64,000 nucleotides of DNA from Silene conica (Eukaryota; Streptophyta; Magnoliopsida; Caryophyllales; Caryophyllaceae): the NCBI GenBank assembly GCA_029255685.2, contig CM055312.2, positions 10,626,649-10,690,648 on the forward strand, written 5' to 3'. Position numbers and translations under genes: made by a program. The notes beneath the pieces are model-generated. The model was not told where the DNA came from, did no database searches, and was given only the letters and a program-made list of their open reading frames with translations. Shown here in pieces: positions 1 to 11,657 of the stretch. Each line of letters starts with the position of its first letter. Position 1 is the first letter of the stretch.

Positions 1-499
1 TATCTAAAGTTCTAAACGAAAGGGAATTATTTGCTAGTGAAGGATTTAGCAGGTCCTTTGGACTGCTACTGTAGCACATTTACAATAGGACTTCGTTATT
101 TACACTGCAATGCCCATTACCACATTCAAAAACTTATTCACAGTAGCAGTCCAAAGGACCTGCTAAATCCTTTCACTAGCAAGTAGCACTTGGACATCCT
201 ACTTATGCCCCCTAGGTAGTTTTTGACAAGAGAGGGAGTTACTATGGCTGCTGCAAATGAAGTATGAAGTATTGCGGCATCATACGACAATGAGTAGAAC
301 AATATGTATAAGAAATGCATAAACCAATCAATACTAGTGCATTTTATCAAATAAATGCATGACTAACACCTATTCACTAATAGCATAAAGTTCATACAAT
401 TTAGCTCATGTTCATCATCCGGAGCAATTATTCCACATGTTTAAAGAAAGAAATTGAAGCTAATGGCAAAAATTCCCGTTCGTTTAGAACTTTAGATAA
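1..499. repeat. nested inverted repeats, possible fold-back element
   Basis: Bases 1-28 reappear reverse-complemented at about 472-499 (outer arms). Bases 33-74 reappear reverse-complemented at 141-180 (inner arms, about 40 bp with one indel). The result is a large loop with a strong hairpin near its left arm. The left end of the outer arm may lie outside the window, so element limits and target duplication cannot be judged. No coding capacity is seen. Confidence 0.6.
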
Positions 500-861
500 T
501 AAGGATAAGCTTGGATATCAAGTTTAACGACAAAATAAGAATGAAATTTAGAGAACTCACACGTGTGAAACCAATAATAAATAGAAATTGGCCTCAAAAC
601 TTTTTTTTAGGTAGTTTTTAACAAAAAATTAAAATGAAAGGTAGTTTTTTAACCAAAAAAAAAAGTAAGGTAGTTGTTCACAAATGGGCGTAAATGTAAG
701 GTATTTTCTCACAAATTATCTTTGTATTTAACAAAGTAAATCATTATTATTTAAATGCCCTTATAACAATTTTTTTCATATATAAAAAGTACAAATGCCC
801 AATTTATAAAGTGTACAATTAATAATAATACAAATAACTTCGAAGAATTGAAAATATTTTA
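500..861. other. AT-rich stretch without gene
   Basis: Nothing codes here. There are homopolymer A and T runs and a motif like ggtagttttt repeated three or four times between 600 and 710. Confidence 0.4.
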
Positions 862-866
862 ATTGA

Positions 867-2192
867 TGAAGAATCAAGAACGAGTTTAGCACCTAAGAGG
901 GGGAGGGGTGAATTAGGTGACCTTTTTAAAATTCTGAAGTAGCTGGAGTGTTTCACGATTTAAGGCAACAAGATCAGAGTCTAAGCAACAGTATGAGGAA
1001 CTGTTGCACAAAATTGATCTATTACGAGTATAGTAAGAAACGAGAAACAAGTACGAGAAAGAGCAATAAACAAACGATATAAAAAATTGGTTCAGCTCCT
1101 ACTCCGAAGCCTACGTCCAATCGTTATTTTATTGAAAGTTTAGAAGCTACTCCGCTTGACTAAAACTATTACAACAAAACAACTCCCCAACCTACTCCGG
1201 TTGCATTTGCTTAGAGCTACTCCGCTCGTAAGACTTGACTCAAACTTAAAGCTACTCCGCTCTAAGAGTTTGTTGTTCTACCTTTGGTTTACACGATCAA
1301 TGTCTCAAGGGTTCTCTTAAAGAACATGGAGACTACTTTTAAGACCTAAACACAAGGTTCATTGAACAAACACTTATACTCATTAGAGATGCGAACTAGC
1401 ACAAGGAGATAATTGCTTTTCGAAAACAAATGAAGACTCTTTTGAAAATCAAAAACTTTTGCAAAATAAATTTGAAGAATAAATGGTTAAAAGAGTTTGC
1501 AAAGTTTACAATAAATGTTTAAAAGGTCTTGGCAATAAATGAACTAGAAGTGTGGCTTTTATAGAGCAAGAGGCGTGTGGCCGGGCTCTCTCTCACTAAT
1601 GCATTTTATATTCGTTTCACTCTAATGAACAAAGGTTCATATGGTGAAGGGTCTTTTACAAACTGAAAGGCTCACATGTTTACAAGGCTCAAGAATTTCC
1701 TCTTTGGGTAAGATGTGTATAATGAAGAACTTTCTTTTGGAAAAGTCTTAAGGCTATAAAAGGAATAAAGCTTACTTTCTACTTTCTAGCTTTTAAACTC
1801 CATGTGCTTGTGAGTTTTGAAATTCAACTTGTTTTCCCTTTTTTTTGTAAACCATTTAAAATATGCAGATGACATAAAAGACCAACTTCTTTTAATAAAA
1901 ATGGTTTTCAAAAATTATCTTCATGACCTTACCAGAAACCCCAGTTGCAATAGTCTGCTAGACTGTTGCAAGGATTTTGCACCTTCTAACAAATACGAGT
2001 GTATGTTAAACTACCTTGCTTACAACATTTTCCTAGACTTGGCCTTCACTTGTCTTTGCTTGCTTCTTGACATATGATCTTATGATCTTCAATGAGCTTT
2101 ATGTCACTTTACTAATCTCTTGTACTAATCAAGCAAACATTAGATTAATCAAGGTAACTTGTCATCATCGATCAACATATTGTGTTCTAACA
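867..2192 (-). mobile_element. Copia-type solo LTR
   Basis: Read on the minus strand the element begins TGTTAGAACACAATATG and ends GATTCTTCA, the TG...CA termini of an LTR. It is flanked by the identical 5-bp sequence ATTGA at 862-866 and 2193-2197, as expected for integrase-made duplications. No internal region or second LTR is present, so a solo LTR left by LTR-LTR recombination fits. On the minus strand a TATAAAAG box lies at 1556-1563. The motif agctactccgct occurs four or five times between about 1095 and 1262. The stretch near 895-915 resembles the 'ggggtgaattagg' segment common in plant Copia LTRs (from memory). Confidence 0.85.
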
Positions 2193-2370
2193 ATTGAAAA
2201 GTTATGTTTTCATTTAAGTTGGTGAAGTTATATCTCACTTTGGCGAAGTTATATCTCACTTTGTAACAAATTGCATATAATTACATGACAATATATAATA
2301 AAATGGTCACAACTTCAATTTTTTTGCTTTCACTCATAAATCCATGATTGGTGTGAGTTATGATGATAGG

Positions 2371-2692
2371 TCTAATTTTTATGCTTAACTCTCGTTCTCT
2401 AAGAATGATCAGTCGTCTAAATAACATAAATGACAATAATTTGTAATAAGTTAATAATGGTGGATGAAAAAAGGTGTGGAATAAGAGATTAGGCATAAAA
2501 AATGAGACATGGTCCATTTTTTAGGTATAAAGATCGATCTAATTTTTACGCTTAACTATTGTTTCCTTTTAAATGATCTATCATTTAAATAATATAAATG
2601 ACAATATTTTAGTACGATAATAATGATAGATGAAAAAAGGTGTAATATGAGATTTGGCAAAAAAAATTAAGGTCCATATTTTAGGGGTATAA
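2371..2692. repeat. tandem duplication, about 167-bp period
   Basis: Two diverged copies at about 2371-2530 and 2538-2692 share the order 'tctaattttta-gctta', 'aatgacaat', 'gatgaaaaaaggtgt' and 'ggtccat-ttttagg'. A smaller duplication of 'gaagttatatctcacttt' lies just upstream at 2224-2261. Origin unknown. Confidence 0.7.
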
Positions 2693-3331
2693 ATGTATAA
2701 TATATACATTTAGGTATTTATATAGGACACTCGACTATATATGATAATTTATAACCTCGTATGATTTCTAAAAAAATACAAGCAAATGTGTCTATCAAGT
2801 CACTTTTATAAAAAGCAGTAATCAGAAAATTGGTTTTTCAAAGAAAATCAAATCAAATTCGCTATTAAAAATGCATATTTTATACTAAAATAACACCCTT
2901 CAAAATTAATATTCGAAAATTGCATAATATAATTATGTAGCTTAGAAATAAAAAAACTCTCAAAGAGAAATCGAAGATTTAATTTACTAATTGCCTAAAA
3001 ACTAAATTTACCTATGTATGACATTTTATGAAAACACATTCACAACCACCTACACAATATCAGACAAACAAAAAACAACACGAATTCATAATTTATCTTA
3101 CAAAATTCATGGAAATCAAATAAACTACTCAAAATTTTACCCCTCACATAACTAACTACTTTGTATTTTATAAGAAATAAAGAAACAAACTTAAATAGAA
3201 AGAGGTGTAATGTTAATCTAGAAGTTGAATAATGTATATTAAAATTTAGTGACATTAATATTAATTGAGAAAAAGTAATGGTTTTGACATTCAAAATGTT
3301 GTAGTTTATGAGTTGTTTTATATAATCTTAA
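2693..3331. other. AT-rich intergenic sequence
   Basis: No open frame of interest, RNA gene or element end was recognised. Short A/T runs only. Confidence 0.4.
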
Positions 3332-3982
3332 CTAGTTTTCGTGCAAAAATGCACAGGGTCGTTTTAATAATATTGTTATTCTAAATAGTTCTATTAATAA
3401 TCCGAATATATTTTTGATGATGAAATTTTAGGCTATATGCTATAATTGATTAAGATTCTTATAATATCATTGACATTGTAAGTATATTTTTTTTACGTTA
3501 TTGTTATTAGAATTTATTCTTATTGCTATATTAATTTAGTACTGTCATGAAAATTGTACTTGAAATTTCGATCGTGTTTTTATCATTTTCTGTATTTTGT
3601 TACATTTTTCTATCAATTACTGTAATTTTGGTTAGTATTTATTATAATTATGTATTATTATTGTAATATTGATAGTTAGTCATAACTCATTATTTATTAA
3701 TTATGTATAAATCGACATCGACAATATATTTTAATATATAATATATAAGTTAGACGTTATAAATATACTCGTTTACGTATAAATTATTCTTTACGAAATA
3801 AATCAAAATTAGTACGTAATAATAACACAACTAATAAAACGCAAACATTTATTCGATAATTAATTCAGTAAACAACAATACAGGTCCCACCATAATTGAA
3901 TTTTAAAAAAAAAAAAGATAAAATGATGAATTAATGAGGTGGATTCACCAGAATTCATTACATATTTCTGTATTAATATAGA
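3332..3982 (-). mobile_element. non-autonomous Helitron, copy A
   Basis: On the minus strand it begins TCTATATTAATACAG after an A and ends in CTAG before a T. A hairpin built on TGCatttttGCA sits about 10 bp upstream of the CTAG. TC...CTRR termini, a 3' hairpin and A/T insertion without target duplication are Helitron hallmarks. It is 651 bp with no Rep/helicase. It aligns end to end with the copy at 4329-4993, which confirms both termini. A gtcccacc block near the 5' end recurs in the other Helitrons of this window. Confidence 0.82.
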
Positions 3983-4020
3983 TAAGAATGAGATAAAAAT
4001 TAATGCAAAATTAATCGAGA

Positions 4021-4320
4021 GTTGAATGAGTGATGATCAATTATTGCATAGATAAGAGAAGAGTAATTATGCTAAAAGATGAGAATTATTTTGTGACATT
4101 AAAATCAATATAGACTTTTAATTTGCCCCAAGTATACTTTTAATTACATTTATAGAATGATTTCAAAGTTAATACGGGAGTTGAATAGGGTCATGGTTAA
4201 TTATTGTATAGATAGGAGAAGAGTAATTATGCTAGAAGATGAATATTATTTTGTGATATCAAAATCATTTTAGTTTACCCTAAATATCCTTTTAATTATA
4301 TCTATCCTTTTAATTATATT
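4021..4320. repeat. tandem duplication, about 159-bp period
   Basis: Units at about 4021-4179 and 4180-4320 both contain 'gttgaat', 'agagaagagtaattatgct', 'attattttgtga' and 'tccttttaatta'-like blocks. It lies between Helitron copies A and B and is probably older sequence into which they inserted. Confidence 0.65.
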
Positions 4321-4328
4321 TATAGATA

Positions 4329-4993
4329 CTAGTTTTAGCCCCGTGCAAAAATGCACGGGGTCATTTTAATAATATTGTTATTTTAAATAGTTTTATTAAT
4401 AATCCGATATATTTTTGATGATGAAATTTTTGGCTATATGCTATAATTGATTAAGATTTTTGTAATATCATTGACATTGTAAGTTTTTTTTTTACGTTAT
4501 TGTTATTTTAATTTATTGTTATTGCTATTTTAATTTAGTACTGTCATGAAAATTATACTTGAAATTTCGATCGTGTTTTTATCGTTTTCTGTATTTTGTT
4601 ACATTTTTCTATCAATTACTGTCATTTTGGTTAGTATTTATTATAATTATGTATTATTTATTGTAATATTGATTGTTAGACATAACTCATTATTTAATAA
4701 TTATGTATAAATCAACGTCGTCAATATATTTTAATATATAATATATAAGTTAGACATAATAAATATAATCGTTTACGTATAAATTTAAATTATTGTTTAC
4801 GAAATAAATCAGAATTAGTACGTAATAATAACACAACTAATGAAATGCGAACATTTATTCGTTCGATAATTAATTCAGTAAACAACAATACGGGTCCCAC
4901 CATAATTGAATTTTTTAAAAAAATAAAAATAAAATGATGGATTAATGAGGTGGCTTCACCAGAATTCATTAAATGTTTCTGTATTAATATAGA
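4329..4993 (-). mobile_element. non-autonomous Helitron, copy B
   Basis: Same family as 3332-3982. On the minus strand it starts TCTATATTAATACAG and ends CTAG before T. The 3' hairpin is better kept here: CCCCGTGC-attttt-class loop-GCACGGGG (plus positions about 4339-4361). Length 665 bp, no coding capacity, flanked by A and T as expected. Confidence 0.85.
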
Positions 4994-5476
4994 TATAAGT
5001 TAAGATTGTAATTTGGATTATTAGTCGTAAAGGATTAATTGATAATAACGTACATATATATCATCATTATATTTTAATATGTACGTTAAAAATATAAACG
5101 TAATCGTTTGCCTAGAAATTATCGTTTATGAACAAATTAAAAACGTAATTATTTACGTTTAGAAAATAAACATAGGCGATTATTCGTTAATTAATTCATT
5201 CAACTTTGTTGTGGGACCCATTTTAAAAAAAATTTAAAAAAATAATAAAATTGGATGTATGATGTGGATAAATCGTTTACCTAGAAATTATCGTTTATGA
5301 ACAAATTAAAAACGTAATTATTTACGTTTAGAAAATAAACATAGGCGATTATTCGTTAATTAATTCATTCAACTTTGTTGTGGGACCCATTTTAAAAAAA
5401 ATTTAAAAAAATAATAAAATTGGATGTATGATGTGGATAAACAAGGATGCATGAAATGTTTCTCTATTTATATAGA
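4994..5476 (-). mobile_element. Helitron 5' part (related family) with 169-bp tandem duplication
   Basis: On the minus strand a terminus TCTATATAAATAGAG starts at 5476 after an A. The next bases parallel copies A and B, including a GTCCCAC block and 'attaattaacgaataa'. Two nearly identical 169-bp units occupy 5102-5270 and 5271-5439. No CTAG-plus-hairpin end could be paired with this start, so it is a truncated or interrupted copy, perhaps cut by copy B. Confidence 0.6.
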
Positions 5477-6094
5477 TGAGATTATAGATATGTGTATGTT
5501 GGTAGATGATGAGTGAGTTGGACAATTATGTATAGGGAATGACGTGGTATTCCGTCAATGTTTATATGACATTTAATCAATGTTTTAAGTAGCCTTTTAA
5601 TAAAATTTTACATATTTAATCAATGTTTTAAGTAGTCTTTTAATAAAAAATTTACAGATAATGAGGTGATTTGATAAAATTTTAATGTTGGAATGAGATA
5701 CTTTTGCTTTGCCCTTTTATTTTATTTATAAATTTATAGATAAATGAATTAAATTAATGTCAAATAATAAATTGATAATTCATGTCAAATTAAAACTTGT
5801 CATATCACATTTAAAATTGTCATGTCATATTAAAATATGTAATGTCACATTATTTAAGTTAACCTTTTAGTAAAAGATTTGTGATGGAATGCATGAGATA
5901 TAGGGCATTAAAAAGTTTGTATATAAGACTTTAAATGTTAACAATTCTTGAAAATTAATTAAAATTTGATAGAGGTTATTAACATTCCCATCAAAGAGGA
6001 GATCAAGAGGGAGGGGATTGAAGAACATTACTTGCATAATTAGAGGGAAATTGAAATTATGATATTAATAATAGTGACTAATAATTAATAATGA
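5477..6094. other. AT-rich stretch without gene
   Basis: There is a short repeat 'tttaatcaatgttttaagtag' near 5572-5637 and a 'catgtcatatt/catgtcacatt' series near 5780-5850. Nothing codes. Confidence 0.4.
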
Positions 6095-6414
6095 TGAGTA
6101 ATGGGTAATAAAATGAGCTCTTGAAGATGAAGAGACGAGTAAGACTTTTTTTCGTTATTAGATAAGGTAGAACACATGACATGTGAGATTGTCGGTGATA
6201 TGTGTCAATTAGAATCGGAGCTGACTTGTCATCTCAATAGGGGCTCAAAATGGCTTTTATAAATAATGGTGAGTAATGGGTAATATAATGAGCTTGAAGA
6301 TGAAGAGACGGGTAAGACTTTTTTTCCTTAGTAGATAACGTAGAATACATGACATGCAGGATTGTTGGTGACAAGCGTCAATTAGAATCGAAGCTAACGT
6401 GTCATCTCAGTAGG
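6095..6414. repeat. tandem duplication, 175-bp period, second unit interrupted
   Basis: Unit 1 is 6095-6269. Unit 2 starts at 6270 and is intact to 6414, where a Gypsy element is inserted; its continuation resumes at 9306. Unit 1 carries the uninterrupted sequence across the insertion point ('ctcaataggggctcaaaatgg'-like) and so serves as an empty-site reference. Confidence 0.75.
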
Positions 6415-9305
6415 TGTAACACCCCCATTTATTTAAGAGCTTTTAGCAAGACATTCTCAAATAAATGGAACTGTTACCATCTCGGAATGTCCGAGGTAAG
6501 GAATAACAAAGTAAGACAAACTGGAGTACTTTATATAAAACTGATTAAATTTAAACTTTTGATATTACAACTACTACGCAACAAAATAAAAGTACAACTC
6601 TAAGTATGTGAGCTAATTCTAAGTAGGTTCAAGCCATGTCTCTCTCTCCATGCCCAAGCTCCTAATCCATCTGTCTCTGACCTGTAGAATCTACTCCCCA
6701 TTCTGGATCACCGTAGGTGTCACACGAATACACTATCAACCTCGCGGGGTCGAGTAGGATAACACAAAATCATAATGCAACAAATAATGATATGCAAATG
6801 CCATGATATGCTCGAGCTCAATCTCAATCTCATTCTCAACCCGTGCACCGACCAATACCGAACCTCCCGGCAGAGTATCATCGATCGTCGTCGATCACCA
6901 GCATAAAAGCTGAAGACACCAGGCCTGGTCTGTAGAACCACCCTAGGCTTTATATCAGGACAGTATTTGACCATAACTTTCTCAATAACCAATGCATGTG
7001 CTATGCTCATGAATGCAATATTAAAATAATCAACCACTAAACATCATTCTCATATAAATCATGCTTGCATCCATATCATAAAACTCAACATCCATCCATA
7101 ACACATCATAGAGTATAGACTCGGTGTATCCTACCTGGATAGCAATATAATCCCATCACGCAGCTAACATCCAATCAGTAGAATCACTCCATCACACATT
7201 CAACACCTAATAACATAATATACGTAATTACTAACTAATACAATTACGCAAACTAATTTAATATATCAATCATTCCAATTAATTATTTAAATAATAAATA
7301 TCGCATAACGAGGCCATATTAAATATGACTAGTCCAATTAACTGGACCAACCCGTCCTTAATACTTTTATAATCCACTTTAGTTAAATAATCGAAGATAG
7401 GAAATATAATTGAACTATTGATAACCGTCACATTCTTGTATAACAAAATTCACTTAACAATTTAACAAATAAATATCATGAACAAAATTACTAATAATAA
7501 CATGTCGACACTAACAATATTATAACAACAATATACTACTACTACTAATAATAATATGGGTAATAATTATAATAATACACAACAACAAAACAATCATTTT
7601 CATACCAATAAAAGTAATAATAATAATAATAATATTATAAACAATAAAACAACAACCCTCAACGACTCAACAAAACCGTACCAAACAGCCCCCAACAAAC
7701 AATCCCTAACAGCCTACTTCCCGGTACCTTCGAGACCCTTCCTACCGCATGCACCACCCCCACAGCACCGTGGTTGCCACCCCTGGACCACGGTGTGCCT
7801 ATTGACACCTACTGCCACCCACGACCTGACCGTATGAGCCCTCGCAAACAGTCCCAAAACCCCCTGGTCACATATGCTATTACGCTATTACTGTAATACT
7901 GTGTCTGTCCCTCTGTCAACACCACCCTTAACCGCCTTCTAACACCACCATCACCACAACCCAACACCACCGTCGACACCTCACATCACCCACAACCCCC
8001 TGGTGACAACCACCACGCTTCGTCACCACCCAACCACCTGAAACAACCACCCCAAACCCACTGCATACACCACGTAACCCCTGTTTCTGCAAATTTGAAC
8101 ATGCTCTCAAATCAGCCTCCTCCGGCCACCATACACCTTCTTACCACCAACATCACCTACTAATACACCACTACTATTACTCATAACCCACGACATGAAT
8201 TGACTCAACACATGAACGAATAAGCAACAACCACGACACTAGTTCCAACACGCAGAAAACAGAGTAGTATATACGAAGTTACTGTCGTCACTTTCTGATC
8301 TTTGTTTTAACAATTACGGTGGTCCTATGGTGACTTAAAGACGATAAACGTGTTACATATACTGCAAAGATTACTCACAACCATAGAACATTAGGACGAT
8401 GGTCTGAAAATTGAAAGGAAACGGATATAGAACTTACAGTCACGCAAAGGTGGAAACGATAAAGGCGAAGGTTGTTCTTGCGTTGTTCTCTTTCTCTTTT
8501 GTTCTCTTCAATCCTCACGGTAGACCATAGAAGAGTTTAGGGTGTAAAGGTGGTAAGGAGGCAGTTGAGATGTAGGGGTGAGTAGGGTTTTTGGTGAGTC
8601 GATGGGGGTAAGGTTGATTAGGGTTTGTATTGTTGTGTAGTGTGTCGATGGGTTAAAGCTTGTGTTTTGCTGTTTTGTTTCACGTTTAAAAGTTATTCTA
8701 ACCCAAGTCCAAGTCCAATCATCCATAGTCCATCACGCATATCGAAGCATCATATTACCTACGTCCCGTTCTCGACTCGTAATTTAAAATTAGCAAGCAC
8801 ATATAATAAATTATACTAATTAAACCATGCAATTTAGTATTAGTAAATATTAATTAATTATAAGAATATATATAAAATTAGAATTTAAATATAATTACGA
8901 CTTAAATAATAAAACAAATATAAATGAGAAATAAATATAAAATATGAAATATATTTAATTATAAATATATTATCAAAAATAAAGAAATACGAATGAAATG
9001 TCATTTTATGAAATAATCATCAAATATAAAATTATTATGAAATACGAAATGATCGTAGAAATACGATTTATAAAATAATAATAGTTTACGTAAAATACTT
9101 TATAAACAATCCATTTGAAATACTTGTATAAAACATGGTTTGAATGCTGACCGAGGCTAATATACGGGGTATTACAGTTTTCCGTCCTTAAAATGAACTC
9201 CGTCCCGAAGTTCGCCACCCCGTAACGATAACAAAACACTCCACATGGCCATAAGACAAACACAAGTAGTACATATATATAAGCTCTAGAACGCGAAGTG
9301 CTACA
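6415..9305 (-). mobile_element. collapsed Gypsy (chromovirus/Tekay-like) element: LTR stub, internal tail, 3' LTR
   Basis: On the minus strand, 9176 down to 6415 is a long LTR starting TGTAATACCCCG and ending GGGGGTGTTACA. It is homologous near its 3' end to the solo LTR at 19090-21431, for example the 'gtattcgtgtgacacctac' block. Just upstream (9177-9250) is a typical chromovirus internal tail, 'cgaacttcgggacgga' then an 'AAGGACGGAAAA' polypurine tract. The outer end at 9305 reads TGTAGCACTTCG, resembling only the first bases of a 5' LTR. Flanks are GTAGG (6410-6414) and ATAGG (9306-9310), a 4/5 target duplication. gag and pol are absent. The open frame at 7556-7837 is low-complexity and not credited. 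Confidence 0.75.
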
Positions 9306-9694
9306 ATAGGGGCTTAAAATGGAATTTTATGTTATTCAGGGTCGTCTCAAGGAAAGTGGATACCCGGTGCAAAAAAAATGAGGCCTCGAATTCACAAATT
9401 AAAAAGCGTTTATACAACAAAAATGCAAACTACAGATTATTTGAAAAACAATAGCTGCAAATACATTATTATTGAATTAGTTAAAATTATAATTAAATTT
9501 AATAGCAATTCATTAAAAATATAATGTTAAGAAGAAATATTATCTATTTCTTTTTCTTTGAAGCTCAAGTATAAATTTTTATAGACAATTGAAACTACTA
9601 ATGACAAAGTTTTGATTCTAATTTTTTTAATTGAAAAATTGGAATGATTTGTGATGAGTTGATTTGGGATAATCATATTTAAGGATTAAAAGAA

Positions 9695-10541
9695 CGTAAT
9701 TACTCATTCATGTACGAGTTTTACTCATTCATGTACTTTTTTTCATTATTTTTCCATTCTATGCCCTTTGCTAGAAACAGGAACAAAAAAATTTCTCGCT
9801 AATTCTCTCTCACAAAATTAATCAGATTTATCAAATTCGTCAAAATTACACAACTATGGATGCTAATTCCCGTTTCGATAGTCTAATTTGTAACTTATTT
9901 ATTATATTATATAAAAATAAGAAATTAATTTAGCCTAATTAAATTAGGGTTTGTTTAAACCGTAGTCGGTATTAAGGTTGGAGGGCAGCGGCATCGTCGG
10001 TGAATTGAAGGCGTATTATAGGATGTGGGAATTCTGATGTCACGTATTTTGTCTTTTGTTTTGGTGATCAAGGAGTTTATATGCAATAAAGAATAACATG
10101 CACCTCCATTGTCCGTTCCAAATGCACCTCGACCATTTCCAGTTGCTCGAATGTTCATCAACAAAATCGTCTCAAATACTTAACTCGGTCTCCTTGCTAA
10201 TTTCATTTATAAAATAAATTGTTTGTTTGTAATGGGTATTCGTCACAAGCTAAAAACGAATGATAATCCTCTCATAACAAGGTAAGTGGGAGGGCACCCG
10301 GGAAAGTAGTGGGAAATTGGGCACCTTATACAAATGTCGCTTGCATATTGTGAGAGTGGTGAATGGTATCCGGCGAGTGGTGGTTGGATGATGGTAGTTA
10401 GAGCATGAAAATAGTAACGAAGAAGGAAGAGAATAACACAAGCCACAAGGGTATTGAAAGGAAATTATTAAAACCAAAAGGGTATTAGAGTCATTTACGT
10501 TTATGAATGAGTAAAACTCGTATATGAATGAGCACCACTCC
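9695..10541 (+). mobile_element. TIR element family X, copy 1, with gene-like first exon
   Basis: The left end carries 'CTCATTCATGTACGAG' followed by 'TTTTACTCATTCATG'. The right end carries the reverse complement, giving about 40-bp TIRs made of two CTCATTCAT subrepeats around a TACGAGTTTTA core. An ATGGATGCT start-like segment lies at 9856. Flanks attaaaagaa and atataaagaa are only 8/10 alike. It matches the copies at 12931 and 41947 in its left 270 bp and at its right end, while the middle differs. Confidence 0.6.
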
Positions 10542-10730
10542 ATATAAAGAAACATTAGATAGGTTGATGGTTAAAGAGCAAGTAGGTTGATGGTTAAAGA
10601 GCAAGTTTAATTGTTTTTGGAAAGAAAATAATTTTATTTGGGGAAGGAGATGAGATTGGAGATTAGAATGTGGTGGAGTAATGAAGTATGTGTGTGTCAT
10701 CTCTTCAGTATTTTACTTTACTTTTTTTAA

Positions 10731-11637
10731 GGGTCGTGTTTTTTCACATACGGATTTTACACTTTCACATATATTATTTACTATTTACCCTTATCATTTT
10801 TTTCCAACTCTCACATTCAATTTACCCTAAGTGATTTTTCAAACCCTTTCCTTCCACCATTTCTAAAAAACCTAAACCAAAAACAACTATCCACCATTGC
10901 CATCACTTTCCCGACTGGCCACCACCAACCCTCCACCACCACCCGCCCACCCACCCACCCTCACCATATTTCCGGATGAGCAACCCCAACATCGTCGTAC
11001 ATTGCACCACTAGCCCATAATCTCCTCACACCCCTAGTGCAACCTTTGCTCTCAAACCCTTCTATCATATATGAGCCAACACCCATCGACCAACCATATT
11101 CCAGTCACCATCAATAGCACCGTCATGAACCACACACCAACCTCACCTCATCCTCGCACCACCATCACCACCAACCACACATGACCCTTGCAAGTTTCAA
11201 TCATTTGTAGCAGTCGCCTCACGTACACCATCCTCACCATTGGGACCACCACACACCATTCGTTCCTCACTACCGTCCTCACGACTCCACCGTTCACTAG
11301 GCTCATATTGCGCCTTCTGCCAATCATAAAACCAAATTTTTATTTTAACAAACAAAAATCCTTGATAAACCGAATAATAAAACCAAACAAATATATATTC
11401 ATTAATGAGAAACTAGTAAATTATATCTTTAATTGAAGGATTATGATCTATTATTGAAGTCATTGAAGCAATTAGGTACAACAATTAAACTTTTAAACCA
11501 AATCTAATCGTCTTTGAAACAATTAGATTCTTTTTGAGGAGTTTTTTTATTAGGTTTTGGTAAAAGGGTATTATTCGGAAAATTAATGGAAAAATGTATG
11601 TGAAAGAGTAAAGTTCGTATATAAAAGATTGATTCCG
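10731..11637. mobile_element. TIR element, second family with related TIR core
   Basis: The left end reads 'TTTCACATACGGATTTTACA' then 'CTTTCACATA'. The right end, reverse-complemented, reads 'TATACGAACTTTAC' then 'TCTTTCACATAC'. The flanks end in TTTTTTTAA on both sides (10722-10730 and about 11640-11648), a possible 9-bp duplication, but the T run makes it ambiguous. The interior is rich in ccaccaccacc. No transposase. Confidence 0.55.
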
Positions 11638-11657
11638 TTTTTTTTTAACTAATACTA

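Noticed and set aside
3332..4993. copies A and B as LTRs of one retrotransposon
   Set aside because: Termini are TC...CTAG with a 3' hairpin and there is no TG...CA or 5-bp duplication, so Helitron fits better.
7556..7837. 93-residue open frame rich in Asn, Gln and Pro
   Set aside because: It lies antisense within a Gypsy LTR, starts in an (aat)n run and follows the C-rich composition; no family signature.
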